From Cytophagaceae bacterium (GTDB lineage: Bacteria; Bacteroidota; Bacteroidia; Cytophagales; Cyclobacteriaceae): a stretch of 64,000 nt of DNA. Within the stretch, counting starts at the first letter, position 1. Each line of letters opens with the position of its first letter. The notes under the pieces were generated by a model that saw nothing but the letters and a program-made list of their open reading frames with translations, was not told where the DNA came from and did not search any database. The position numbers were made by a program, and so were the translations under genes. Of this stretch, positions 17,920-26,161 are shown one piece after another. The stretch lies in assembly GCA_006969745.1 (NCBI GenBank), contig CP030886.1:496001-560000 (forward strand), written 5' to 3'.

Positions 17920-18921
17920 TCAGTTGAGGCTTTTTCGAAATTCGGAAGGAGTAACACCGGTAATTGACTTAAAGGCATTATTGAAAGTACCCAGATTGTT
18001 AAACCCTGAGTCTAAAGCGATGGCGATTATCTTCTGTTTTGGGTCTACTCTGATTAGTTTTTTGGCTTCCTCTATCCGGAGTTCGTTGACTAACTGTGAA
18101 AAATTACAGTTTCCGTATTTGTTAATAATCAATGAAACATCGCGCTCCAGAAGGCTCATTTTGCCTGCGAGTGTGGCGAGTGAAAGATCTGATAATTTAT
18201 AAAGCTGTTCTTCAAGTATCAGCTGCTGAAGATTGGAAAAATGGGCCTTACCTTCCTTATCGGATATCCTTGAATTTAAATACCTGGAAGCAGAACCTTT
18301 AAACAGTTTTTGATGATTCAATGCGACAAACAGAAGAATGAAAATTAAAATCGAAAAGCTGACCGATCCTAACGAATACAATGGTAGAAACTTCAAAAAG
18401 ATCAGCGCGTAAATCAGCCACATAAAAAACAATCCGGCAGTAAGGGAAGAAGCCCATTTGATATGCTTGTTGCCTACCTTCATGCGATTTTCAGCCAAAC
18501 AAAAGGCAGATAACCCTACATAGGAGAAGGATTGTAACAAAACCATGGAATAGCTGACTACCCAAAAAGTGCTATCGCCTCCATTGGGTAGCACAGGTGA
18601 CAAAAGAAAGTATCCAATCGCCGGAATGAAATGCAACACGTCCAGCCGATGAAGTTTCTTTTTACCTAATAGTATACTGACATAGAGAAAAAGTAAAGGG
18701 CCAACTGCAAGATTTGCGGCCAGACCTAAATTTTTAATCACAAGTGGAAGTTCAATGTGCGTATAAAAGATGGACTTAGTAATCCTAAGTGATAATGCTA
18801 TAAGTAAACAGGCCAGCAGCCTATTTTCCAGTTTGTCATTCTTTAGCAAGAAAAAGCCGAAGAACGAGCTGATGCCTAAGCCAACACTGCTTAATACCGA
18901 AGTGATCAGGATTCCTTCCAT
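17920..18921 (-). CDS. AraC-family regulator with a multi-helix membrane N terminus
   Basis: 333 aa. The first 205 residues contain about seven hydrophobic segments. A linker follows (YLNSRISDKEGKAHFSNLQQL), then an AraC/XylS double HTH (LSLATLAGKMSLLERDVSLIINK and IAIALDSGFNNLGTFNNAFKSITGVTPSEFRKS). The arrangement is common in Bacteroidota and implies direct signalling from the inner membrane to a promoter. The gene reads toward the Tat-signal aminotransferase 77 bases downstream, so the two could be an operon or regulator and target. The signal is unknown. Confidence 0.85.
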   Translation of the reverse strand: MEGILITSVLSSVGLGISSFFGFFLLKNDKLENRLLACLLIALSLRITKSIFYTHIELPLVIKNLGLAANLAVGPLLFLYVSILLGKKKLHRLDVLHFIPAIGYFLLSPVLPNGGDSTFWVVSYSMVLLQSFSYVGLSAFCLAENRMKVGNKHIKWASSLTAGLFFMWLIYALIFLKFLPLYSLGSVSFSILIFILLFVALNHQKLFKGSASRYLNSRISDKEGKAHFSNLQQLILEEQLYKLSDLSLATLAGKMSLLERDVSLIINKYGNCNFSQLVNELRIEEAKKLIRVDPKQKIIAIALDSGFNNLGTFNNAFKSITGVTPSEFRKSLN

Positions 18922-19026
18922 TGGTCAAATATAGAAAACGAAGTGTAGCTAAGTTGGATTCATAAGTTTGAAAACTCGAACCTGATTCATTTTCAAAATT
19001 GAATCGCCCAATACATTTCTTGTAAG

Positions 19027-19144
19027 TTACTTCCTTAGGTCACGAATTGTGCCTAACAGATCAGACGCCTTTGGACTCAGGTAAGAAATATCTGAATGCG
19101 TATAAATTCCACTAGCTATTTCTTTTTGACGGAATTTGACCAGA
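19027..19144 (-). other. Coding-like tail in a shifted frame after the outer-membrane gene
   Basis: Past the stop of the gene at 19145-19807, the minus strand in the frame offset by one base stays open to a TAA at 19027-19029 and reads LVKFRQKEIASGIYTHSD, then ISYLSPKASDLLGTIRDLRK. The composition is protein-like. The frame opens inside the preceding gene and has no ATG. It may be a shifted former C terminus or chance. The rest of the 18922-19144 gap has no clear element besides an AAGTTACTTCC copy at 19024-19034. Confidence 0.25.
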
Positions 19145-19807
19145 CTACTTTCTCCTTGTTGTTGACAATACAAAATTATAGCCCAAGCTAATTTTTACTG
19201 GAAATCCCATTTCCTCAAACTCAAGGCCATGAGTGTCTTCTAAAAAGCGTTGATAATTTTCAACTTCAGAACTAATAATCGGAAGCAAAATAGCTACAGA
19301 CCAGTAGCCGTGCTTAAATCTTCTTTTATCAATTCCCAACCCAATTGTAAGTCCATTGAAAGTTTTATTCAGTTCAGTTGCACCGTTTACTACAATCAAG
19401 GTGTTCGTTCCATACAATACCAACATGGAAGGTTGTACATATTTTATGAGATCTTCTCCCGGCCTCCACTTTATTCCTGCATTCCACCACCCTCTTTCTG
19501 GTCCTACTCCGGCTCCAAACATTGCTCCCAGTCCTTTAGTTGGAAAAAAGGTTGTCTTACAACCAAAAAAGCCATACTCCATCCCAAGTCCAAGACCAAG
19601 TGAAAACTGTTCCGCACCGATTGATGAACTGCCGGAGCTTTTAACTGGTTTACGATTTATCCGGTTGAGTATTCCTTCTTTTCGCTGACCTTGAGCTGCA
19701 CTACAAAAAGCTAGAATAATTAACACTGAGGTAAAAAAAGCCTTGCTTAAGTCACGATTGACTTTTAAGATTTCATAAAGATGAAACCCTTTCTTTATAA
19801 TTTCCAT
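19145..19807 (-). CDS. Predicted outer-membrane beta-barrel protein
   Basis: 220 aa. A hydrophobic export segment (FFTSVLIILAFCSAAQGQ, about residues 25-41) is followed by alternating aromatic and glycine-rich beta strands (FSLGLGLGMEYGFFG, GAMFGAGVGPERGWWNAGIKW, GFPVKISLGYNFVL). This is the pattern of a small outer-membrane barrel. The N-terminal extension before the signal is long, and an internal start cannot be excluded. No family is recognised. A 7-5-7 inverted repeat lies about 50 bases upstream and could be an operator. Confidence 0.6.
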   Translation of the reverse strand: MEIIKKGFHLYEILKVNRDLSKAFFTSVLIILAFCSAAQGQRKEGILNRINRKPVKSSGSSSIGAEQFSLGLGLGMEYGFFGCKTTFFPTKGLGAMFGAGVGPERGWWNAGIKWRPGEDLIKYVQPSMLVLYGTNTLIVVNGATELNKTFNGLTIGLGIDKRRFKHGYWSVAILLPIISSEVENYQRFLEDTHGLEFEEMGFPVKISLGYNFVLSTTRRK

Positions 19808-19855
19808 TTAGCAACAGTAAATGATGCTGAATTGGTAGGGAAATTAGATTTGAGT

Positions 19856-19874
19856 GGTATACGTATTGTATACC
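19856..19874. promoter_or_regulatory. Perfect inverted repeat GGTATAC-N5-GTATACC
   Basis: A 7-5-7 dyad lies about 50 bases upstream of the outer-membrane gene on the minus strand. A third GGTATAC copy occurs at 19948-19954. The arrangement suggests a dimeric regulator site. The rest of 19875-20012 holds no gene that I can support. Confidence 0.45.
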
Positions 19875-20012
19875 TTTAGTGCTATTCCTATATCGTCCAC
19901 TACTCTTGTGTATTTATTCCTGGATAGTTATAAGAGGATTTCTCAACGGTATACACTCCACCTTCATGCTCTTTTTTACCTCTAGCTCTTTTTTAAAACT
20001 CCCTCGGAAACG

Positions 20013-20037
20013 AAAAAACCCGCCAGAAGCGGGTTTT
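20013..20037 (-). terminator. Rho-independent terminator of the tRNA-Ser/tRNA-Arg transcript
   Basis: On the minus strand, AAAACCCGC/GCGGGTTTT with a 5-base loop ends in TTTTTT, 6 bases past the tRNA-Arg 3' end. Confidence 0.85.
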
Positions 20038-20042
20038 GATCG

Positions 20043-20116
20043 TGATTGCACAGGGACTCGAACCCCGAACCTGCTGCTTAGAAGGCAGCTGCTCTATCCA
20101 GTTGAGCTATGCAACC
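20043..20116 (-). tRNA. tRNA-Arg (anticodon TCT)
   Basis: 74 bases. The acceptor stem GGTTGCA pairs with TGCAATC, discriminator A. The anticodon stem-loop CTGCCTTCTAAGCAG places TCT in the anticodon, which reads AGA/AGG. The T-arm contains GGTTCGAGTCC. CCA is not encoded. It lies 13 bases after the tRNA-Ser gene on the same strand. Confidence 0.95.
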
Positions 20117-20128
20117 ATATTTTTGTTT

Positions 20129-20216
<88 letters not shown>

Positions 20217-20311
20217 AGTGGCATTAGCTAATGCTCTTTTTCAGCCAACATTTCAGCTGAAACTCCTCTCAAAATCTCCCGTTCAAAACAGGATATCTCT
20301 GAAAAGGAGTG

Positions 20312-20319
20312 CAAATATA
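20312..20319 (-). promoter_or_regulatory. Bacteroidota -7 element for the tRNA pair
   Basis: TATATTTG on the minus strand matches TAnnTTTG exactly and continues GCACTCC, a context I have seen at tRNA and rRNA promoters of this phylum. It leaves a leader of about 90 bases before tRNA-Ser. No clear -33 TTG was found at normal spacing. Confidence 0.5.
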
Positions 20320-20388
20320 AAAGTTACCTTCAAAAATCCATTTCCTTCATTCAATTCTTTATTAATTTCCTTTCAAATAATTTCAGAT

Positions 20389-21123
20389 ATGAATAAAACA
20401 CAGATACTGATCGCGCTAGTAATACTCAGCCTCTTCGGAGTAATAAGCACGTATCTCGATGTTTCATCACTATTTGCTAAAGAAGATATACCCACAACTG
20501 AAAGAAAAGTTCGTGATGGAGAGGTTAGACAATTCACAAAAGACCAGCGATTAAAAACTGTTGTCAATTATGACAAAGGAATAAAACATGGTACCTCCTA
20601 CCTGTATCACGATGATGGCAAGACGGTCATGCTTGCTATGCCTTATGTCAAAGGTAAACGTGAGGGAAAGTCTAAGAAGTATTATCGCAATGGCAAACTC
20701 TATGCTTCCACTTCCTACAAAAATGATCTTCTAGATGGTCCACGTGAGTTGTATTATTCATCGGGCCAACTTAAAGCAGTGGTGAACTATGGGGAGGGCA
20801 ACCCGGGAATTGGAACCATAGAATACCTAACAGATGGTACGAAAAAGAATGAAAATCGAATTATCGCTGAGAAAAGAGGAAGAATCATAAACCTGACTCC
20901 TTCCGAGGAATGCAAAGACTACAAATTTTATATCGGCAAGCTTATCAAGGATCAATATTTCAATGCTGTACATCCAGATGTAAAGCTTCTGACCAGGAAA
21001 GATGGAGTGTACTTTGTAGACATTGATGTTTACACCCCAAGTTTTCTGCGCTATCAGGATATCATTTGTCATTGCGAAAGCAAACAAGGGAATCCAATCA
21101 TTATGAAAACCCGGCTGTATTGA
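20389..21123 (+). CDS. YwqK/MORN-like repeat protein, exported
   Basis: 244 aa from the ATG at 20389. An open frame runs back to 20218, but that part would overlap the tRNA promoter and does not look like protein. The N terminus (MNKTQILIALVILSLFGVI) is a signal or membrane anchor. The middle has three to four repeats of the type G-x-x-x-x-Y-x-x-x-G-K-L, for example REGKSKKYYRNGKLYAS and LDGPRELYYSSGQLKA, the MORN-variant pattern annotated as YwqK family. The antitoxin label often attached to the family should not be taken as a function here. A C-terminal part of about 90 residues is unrelated to the repeats. A weak hairpin (21154-21177) follows. Confidence 0.7.
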   Translation: MNKTQILIALVILSLFGVISTYLDVSSLFAKEDIPTTERKVRDGEVRQFTKDQRLKTVVNYDKGIKHGTSYLYHDDGKTVMLAMPYVKGKREGKSKKYYRNGKLYASTSYKNDLLDGPRELYYSSGQLKAVVNYGEGNPGIGTIEYLTDGTKKNENRIIAEKRGRIINLTPSEECKDYKFYIGKLIKDQYFNAVHPDVKLLTRKDGVYFVDIDVYTPSFLRYQDIICHCESKQGNPIIMKTRLY

Positions 21124-21243
21124 GCTTCTCCAAAATAAGCTACCCTTCATGGTAAGGCGTGTATTACGCCGTTCTTCCTAAAAAATGTTAATCCTAAAAA
21201 AACTCTCTTTCTTGAATGCAGTGTTCTGTTAGATTTGCGGCCG

Positions 21244-22212
21244 ATGAAATGGGTAAACGAGATCGGAGTATTTGAATTAGTAATTGCAGGTGTTTTTCTG
21301 CTTTTATATCTCGCATTCATTTGGCGCGTAATCCGCACAACCAAAAGACTAGGCCTTCCTGCGAGACGAGTGATAATAAAAGCTCTTGTCCGAACTCTAT
21401 ACTTTGCTCTGATTGTAACAGCTCTCTTAGGTCCAAGTTTTGGTGACGCGTCAAGGGAAGTAAAAACCGTGGGCAAGGATATTTTTATATGTATTGACCT
21501 AAGCCAATCGATGAATGCTGTGGATGTTCAGCCTTCCAGGTTAGAAAAAGTAAAATTTGAGCTTAAGAATATCGTCGAGGCATTCAATTCTGACCGGATT
21601 GGGCTCATCATGTTCAGCAGTGAAGCTTACATGCAATGTCCACTCACGTATGACAACAACGCGCTCAACTTATTTATACAGACTTTGAATACCGATATGG
21701 TTCCCAACTTCGGTACAGACTTTGGCCCACCATTGGAAATGGCTACCAAAAAACTGATCGCTGATGATACTGTCATTACACGGTCCAAATCAAAAATCAC
21801 CATTCTCATAAGTGATGGAGAAGATTTTGGAGACAATACAGATGAAATCGCTGAGGAACTAGAGTCGGAAGGCATAACGTTGTTTACCCTGGGAGTAGGC
21901 ACCAAACAAGGCAGCAAGATTCCTACTCGAAATGGATTTAAGACGGATAACAATGGTAATGATGTTGTTTCACAGTTAAATTCTAAATCGCTTGAGGATC
22001 TGGCTGAAAACACCGGAGGTGAATATTTCGAAATAAATGAATCAAGAAATGATGTGGCACGTTTGATAAATGCCATTAATAGTGTAGAAGGCGAAATGAG
22101 GGATTCCAAGCAAGTGGATGCCACTCAAAACAGATATTACTATTTCTTAAGTTTAGCACTGTTTTTGATGGTAATTGATGTGCTATTTAGTGTGAAACTG
22201 ATAAAGCTATGA
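21244..22212 (+). CDS. BatB/BatA-like von Willebrand factor A membrane protein
   Basis: 322 aa from the ATG at 21244 (a TTG three codons earlier is possible). Two N-terminal hydrophobic segments (about 10-30 and 48-64) and one C-terminal (about 297-317) enclose a vWA domain with a complete MIDAS: DLSQS at residues 85-89, GTDFG for the threonine, and ISDGEDFG. This is the Bat (Bacteroides aerotolerance) arrangement. The ATGA overlap with the following TPR gene matches the BatB-BatC order. Upstream bat partners (moxR, DUF58, batA) are not present, so this is an isolated pair. The Bat proteins are thought to act in the periplasm under stress, though the mechanism is unsettled. Confidence 0.82.
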   Translation: MKWVNEIGVFELVIAGVFLLLYLAFIWRVIRTTKRLGLPARRVIIKALVRTLYFALIVTALLGPSFGDASREVKTVGKDIFICIDLSQSMNAVDVQPSRLEKVKFELKNIVEAFNSDRIGLIMFSSEAYMQCPLTYDNNALNLFIQTLNTDMVPNFGTDFGPPLEMATKKLIADDTVITRSKSKITILISDGEDFGDNTDEIAEELESEGITLFTLGVGTKQGSKIPTRNGFKTDNNGNDVVSQLNSKSLEDLAENTGGEYFEINESRNDVARLINAINSVEGEMRDSKQVDATQNRYYYFLSLALFLMVIDVLFSVKLIKL

Positions 22213-23012
22213 GGACTATTTTGATATTCATCTTTGCTATTTTGATCAACGATCCCAAAGAGATCGCCAAGATCAATTCATTAAAGAAGGAAGCAGAAGC
22301 CGCCTACCTTGCAAAGGATTATGAATTGGCTATTTCAAAATACACGCTACTCCATGATTCATTGGGAATTGACGATCCGGCTGTAAAACTCAACCTTGCC
22401 CACGCGCATTATCATCTTGGTGATACTGCGGGTGCAAAAATGAACTATGGCAAGCTTGCCAGTTCTGAAGACAAGCGATTAAAATCAATCGCCCTGCAGC
22501 AACTTGGTGTGATGAGTAAGGAATCTGATAAGCTAGAGGAAGCATTGCAGCAATTGAAATCCGCAATCAAGGCAAATCCTTCAAACCAAGAAGCTATCTA
22601 TAACTATGAAGTTGTAAAAAAACTACTGGAAGAACAGAAGAAGCAAGAAGAACAGCAAAAGCAAGATCAGCAAAACAAAGACGGAGAGGACGAACAGGAG
22701 CAACAAAATCAAGATCAGCAAAAAGACGGAGAGAAGGAAGATCAGGAAAATAAAGACGGAGAGAACCAGGAAAAATCTGACGAAGAAAATCAGGAACAAA
22801 AAGAACAAGAAAAGAAAGATGGTGAGGAGCAAGAAAGTGAAGAAGAAAAATCTCAGGAGCAAATGACGAAAGAGAAGCTGGAAGAGATGGGAATTAGCGA
22901 AGAAAAGGCCCGACAATTATTGGAGGCCATGAGACAAAGTGAAATAAAGTACCTGCAACACCAAAAAAGAAAACCTACCAAACGACCGCCCAGTGGCAAG
23001 CCGGACTGGTAA
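22209..23012 (+). CDS. BatC-like TPR protein with an acidic Glu/Gln/Lys-rich region
   Basis: 267 aa. A short hydrophobic N terminus (MRTILIFIFAILI) is followed by TPR repeats at about 24-130 (AYLAKDYELAISKY, AVKLNLAHAHYHLGD, LEEALQQLKSAIKANPSNQEA). Residues about 137-220 are low-complexity, with many KDGE and QEQ units. The end is basic (KYLQHQKRKPTKRPPSGKPDW). This organisation (TPR, acidic stretch, short conserved tail) is that of BatC. It is coupled to the vWA gene by an ATGA overlap. A terminator follows after 50 bases. Confidence 0.8.
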   Translation: MRTILIFIFAILINDPKEIAKINSLKKEAEAAYLAKDYELAISKYTLLHDSLGIDDPAVKLNLAHAHYHLGDTAGAKMNYGKLASSEDKRLKSIALQQLGVMSKESDKLEEALQQLKSAIKANPSNQEAIYNYEVVKKLLEEQKKQEEQQKQDQQNKDGEDEQEQQNQDQQKDGEKEDQENKDGENQEKSDEENQEQKEQEKKDGEEQESEEEKSQEQMTKEKLEEMGISEEKARQLLEAMRQSEIKYLQHQKRKPTKRPPSGKPDW

Positions 23013-23064
23013 CTTGTATTCCGGGCATAACATTACTTTTTCCACATGATTTTACGATCTTTGC

Positions 23065-23095
23065 GTCCCGATTTGAACCATCGGGACTTTTTTTT
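23065..23095 (+). terminator. Rho-independent terminator after the Bat pair
   Basis: A perfect 8-bp stem GTCCCGAT/ATCGGGAC with a 7-base loop is followed by TTTTTTTT. A near-consensus -7 element (GATCTTTG, 23056-23063) immediately precedes the stem, so the thiolase promoter may overlap this terminator. Confidence 0.85.
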
Positions 23096-23133
23096 GATTA
23101 TTACACATATCCATTTTAACCCAATCAATTCAG

Positions 23134-24312
23134 ATGAAAGAAGTTTATATAGCATCAGCAGTTCGTACCCCGATCGGTAGTTTTGGCGGTAAACTAGCTG
23201 GTTTTTCTGCAACTCAACTAGGCACAATCGCCATCAAAGGAGCACTTGAAAAATCCGGTGTTTCTGCGGACAATGTTAACGAGGTATACATGGGAAATGT
23301 ACTATCTGCCAATCTTGGACAAGCTCCCGCAAGACAGGCGGCTATTGGTGCAGGTATCGGACATAATGTACCATGCACTACGGTAAATAAAGTATGCTCA
23401 TCGGGTATGAAGTCCGTCATGCTTGGTGCGCAATCAATTATGCTGGGTATTAACGACGTAGTAGTTGCCGGAGGAATGGAAAGCATGTCAAATGTACCAT
23501 TCTATGTTCCAAAAGCACGATTTGGATACAAATACGGGCATGGTCAACTAATCGATGGATTGATGCACGATGGATTGTGGGAAGCGTATAATCAATTCCC
23601 TATGGGAAGCTGTGCTGACAACACGGCCAAAGAAATGAACATCTCGCGAGAGGCTCAGGACGAATTTGCAATCAACTCCTACAAAAAAGTAGCTGCATCA
23701 ACCGAAGCAGGTGAATTCAAAGATGAGATTGTACCTGTAGAAATTCCACAGCGAAAAGGAGATCCGATCGTAATGGACGAGGATGAGGAGTTTAGAAATG
23801 TGAATTACGATAAGATTCCAGCACTTCGCCCTGTATTCAACAAAGACGGTACTGTTACGGCAGCCAACGCCTCGACAATAAATGATGGAGCCTCCGCATT
23901 AGTGCTTGTAAGTAAGGAAAAAGCTGAGGAGCTTGGGCTTACGGTTATTGCAAAAATCAAAGGTTTTGCGGATGCAGCTCAAGATCCAATGTGGTTTACA
24001 ACAGCTCCATCCTTAGCGATACCAAAGGCACTGGCACATGCAGGAGTTGAAAAATCTGACGTAGACTACTGGGAAGTAAATGAGGCATTCTCGGCGGTTG
24101 CATTGGCCAATCAGCAAGAGTTGGAACTAGATGGCGATAAACTCAATGTCTTTGGCGGAGCAGTAGCCATGGGGCATCCACTCGGCACATCAGGAGCTCG
24201 AATTATTTCCACATTAATCAACGTGCTGAACAAGAAAGACGGCAAGATTGGATGTGCAGGTATCTGTAACGGAGGCGGCGGTGCTTCCTCTATTGTGGTG
24301 GAAAAGGTATAG
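23134..24312 (+). CDS. Acetyl-CoA acetyltransferase (thiolase)
   Basis: 392 aa, the standard thiolase length. All catalytic elements are present: the nucleophile Cys88 in NKVCSSGMKS, NEAFSAVAL, the GHPLGTSGAR motif with His348, and the acid/base Cys378 in GICNGGGGAS. The enzyme condenses two acetyl-CoA to acetoacetyl-CoA or runs the reverse cleavage in fatty acid and ketone-body degradation. The direction cannot be told from sequence. It is cytoplasmic, tetrameric in the family, and a single-gene unit bounded by terminators on both sides. Confidence 0.94.
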   Translation: MKEVYIASAVRTPIGSFGGKLAGFSATQLGTIAIKGALEKSGVSADNVNEVYMGNVLSANLGQAPARQAAIGAGIGHNVPCTTVNKVCSSGMKSVMLGAQSIMLGINDVVVAGGMESMSNVPFYVPKARFGYKYGHGQLIDGLMHDGLWEAYNQFPMGSCADNTAKEMNISREAQDEFAINSYKKVAASTEAGEFKDEIVPVEIPQRKGDPIVMDEDEEFRNVNYDKIPALRPVFNKDGTVTAANASTINDGASALVLVSKEKAEELGLTVIAKIKGFADAAQDPMWFTTAPSLAIPKALAHAGVEKSDVDYWEVNEAFSAVALANQQELELDGDKLNVFGGAVAMGHPLGTSGARIISTLINVLNKKDGKIGCAGICNGGGGASSIVVEKV

Positions 24313-24338
24313 TCCTATTCAATTTTTAATTATAATAG

Positions 24339-24380
24339 GGTGAAGTGGTTTATTAATAAGGCACTTCACCTTTATTTTTT
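24339..24380 (+). terminator. Rho-independent terminator of the thiolase gene
   Basis: GGTGAAGTG and CACTTCACC form a perfect 9-bp stem with a 14-base loop, followed by TTTATTTTTT. Confidence 0.85.
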
Positions 24381-24549
24381 CCAATTACCTATTAAAACAC
24401 TTTCAATTTCGAATCGAAATCACCAATTCTCATCTCATAGTTGGTCTAGCAAGAGAAGAACTAACCTAACTTGTCTACCATAAGTACACCTTTCAAATTA
24501 TAACCACAACAGGTTGCCTAAAGAGCTTTGCAAGCAAAAAAGCTCAATT

Positions 24550-26085
24550 ATGATAAACTGTTTAAAGACCATTATACATATAATATTAGGTGCAACCTTG
24601 ATATTTCTGTCTTCTTGTACCTCTGACTCTGATGATTCTCTAATTATTGTCGCAGAAAACGATTACGCTCTATTTATAACAGATGGAGCCATTAGCCTTA
24701 AATCAGGGAGCAACTACCAATATACGGCAGCATTTGTTAGTTCCTCCAGCGAAGTAACTACACCCAATGTCAGTTGGAGTTTGGAAACCTTAGCCGGAGA
24801 TGAATCAATTGCTAGTATCAGCAGCAATGGACAATTGACAGCAAATGCTGTAGGTGCTGCAATTGTAACCGCCACTTATGAAGTTAACGACATTACATAT
24901 AGTGCATCTGTTCCATTAGATATATATACACCCGGAATACTTACTTTCATACCAGGTGCCATTATCGCTCATGTGAGTGAACCTCCATTGCAAATTGAGA
25001 ATGTCTATTATGCGCTTACTGGCGAGGTACTTAATGCCTCATATAGTTCTAGTAATTCTAATATCGCATCAGTATCTGCATCTGGCCTCATCAGTTTTGT
25101 AGAAGCAGGACAATGTGTTATTACAGCTACAGCAACTAACATTGATGGGAGTCCTTCTCAAACGATTCCAGTATTGGTGTATGACGACATTGCTTCTGTG
25201 TTACCTGTAGCTCGAATCGAAGTTACACCAAAAAGTAGCACGCTTTTCCCTGGAGAGACGCTACAGTTTGAGGCTAAAATTTATGATGGAAATAACAAGG
25301 TTGTATCTGATAAACAAGTGACATGGAATGTGATTAGCAGAGATGAAGATATAGATGGTTTGGATCTTGAAGTTGGAACAATTAACTCGAATGGATTATT
25401 TAATGCCACCATTTATGGAAGAGCACAAGTTGTTGCTTCAGTAGATGGTGTAAGCGGAACTGCTGACGTATTCGTAGTTCCTGAATTTGTTATCATCACA
25501 GATCCTTTGATCGCATCAATTGCGCCGGGAAAAACAAAACAGTTTACAGCTTCAGTCCATGCAATGAATAAAGAGACAATAACATTGAATCAGACGCCAG
25601 AACCAAGTCCACCAGCCATAAAATGGGATATGCCAAGCATTGGAGGAGCATTTGACATTGGCTCAGTAGATGAAAATGGACTTGTTTCTATTAATGAAAA
25701 TGCACAGCCTGGACTAGTTGGTATCCTGGATGCTTCTGCAGAAGACAAATCAAGATACTATTCAGGAGGCAGTATAATAACAGTATCAACTCCGAGCCCT
25801 GACTGTGACTGTGGTACCGCTGATGAAAATGCTAATTCTTTAGAAGTATCTCAAACAACAATAAATCTAAATCTCATTGGCAATTCCACTGCCCAAATCA
25901 ATGCTCAGATACTGGATACATCGGGAAATTCTATATCTGCTACTATAGCTTACTGTTCAGATAATCTTCAAGTGGCGAAGGTGGATGATAATGGATTAGT
26001 TGTTGGTGTCCTGGCGGGTCAGGCAACAATTACAGTTTGTCATGGCAATCTTAGTAAAGACATTTCCATTAACGTCTCTCTATAA
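24550..26085 (+). CDS. Lipoprotein with bacterial Ig-like (BIG2) domains
   Basis: 511 aa from the ATG at 24550. A TTG at 24514 would give an unlikely extension. The signal peptide ends at the lipobox FLSSC (Cys23), followed by SDSDD, a sorting context often seen in surface lipoproteins of this phylum. At least four Ig-like type 2 repeats are visible by their ends: ISSNGQLTANAVGAAIVTAT, VSASGLISFVEAGQCVITAT, INSNGLFNATIYGRAQVVAS and VDDNGLVVGVLAGQATITVC. Such domains mediate adhesion or act as spacers. No enzyme domain is present. The 237-base gap upstream holds the thiolase terminator only. Confidence 0.8.
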   Translation: MINCLKTIIHIILGATLIFLSSCTSDSDDSLIIVAENDYALFITDGAISLKSGSNYQYTAAFVSSSSEVTTPNVSWSLETLAGDESIASISSNGQLTANAVGAAIVTATYEVNDITYSASVPLDIYTPGILTFIPGAIIAHVSEPPLQIENVYYALTGEVLNASYSSSNSNIASVSASGLISFVEAGQCVITATATNIDGSPSQTIPVLVYDDIASVLPVARIEVTPKSSTLFPGETLQFEAKIYDGNNKVVSDKQVTWNVISRDEDIDGLDLEVGTINSNGLFNATIYGRAQVVASVDGVSGTADVFVVPEFVIITDPLIASIAPGKTKQFTASVHAMNKETITLNQTPEPSPPAIKWDMPSIGGAFDIGSVDENGLVSINENAQPGLVGILDASAEDKSRYYSGGSIITVSTPSPDCDCGTADENANSLEVSQTTINLNLIGNSTAQINAQILDTSGNSISATIAYCSDNLQVAKVDDNGLVVGVLAGQATITVCHGNLSKDISINVSL

Positions 26086-26123
26086 ATTCAAATTGACTTA
26101 GGTCTCCAAACAATTTATAAATT

Positions 26124-26152
26124 AGCCTGACGTTTCTACGTTGGGCTTTTTT
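26124..26152 (+). terminator. Rho-independent terminator after the Ig-like lipoprotein gene
   Basis: AGCCTGACGT pairs with ACGTTGGGCT (two G-T pairs) around a TTCT loop, followed by a run of T. It lies immediately before the next gene's start. Confidence 0.7.
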
Positions 26153-26161
26153 ATTTCAACT

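Noticed and set aside
20218..20388. Upstream extension of the YwqK-like gene
   Set aside because: It crosses the tRNA promoter region, and the signal peptide begins at 20389.
22623..22916. Minus-strand Leu/Phe-rich frame opposite BatC
   Set aside because: It mirrors the Glu/Gln/Lys region and is only apparently membrane-like.
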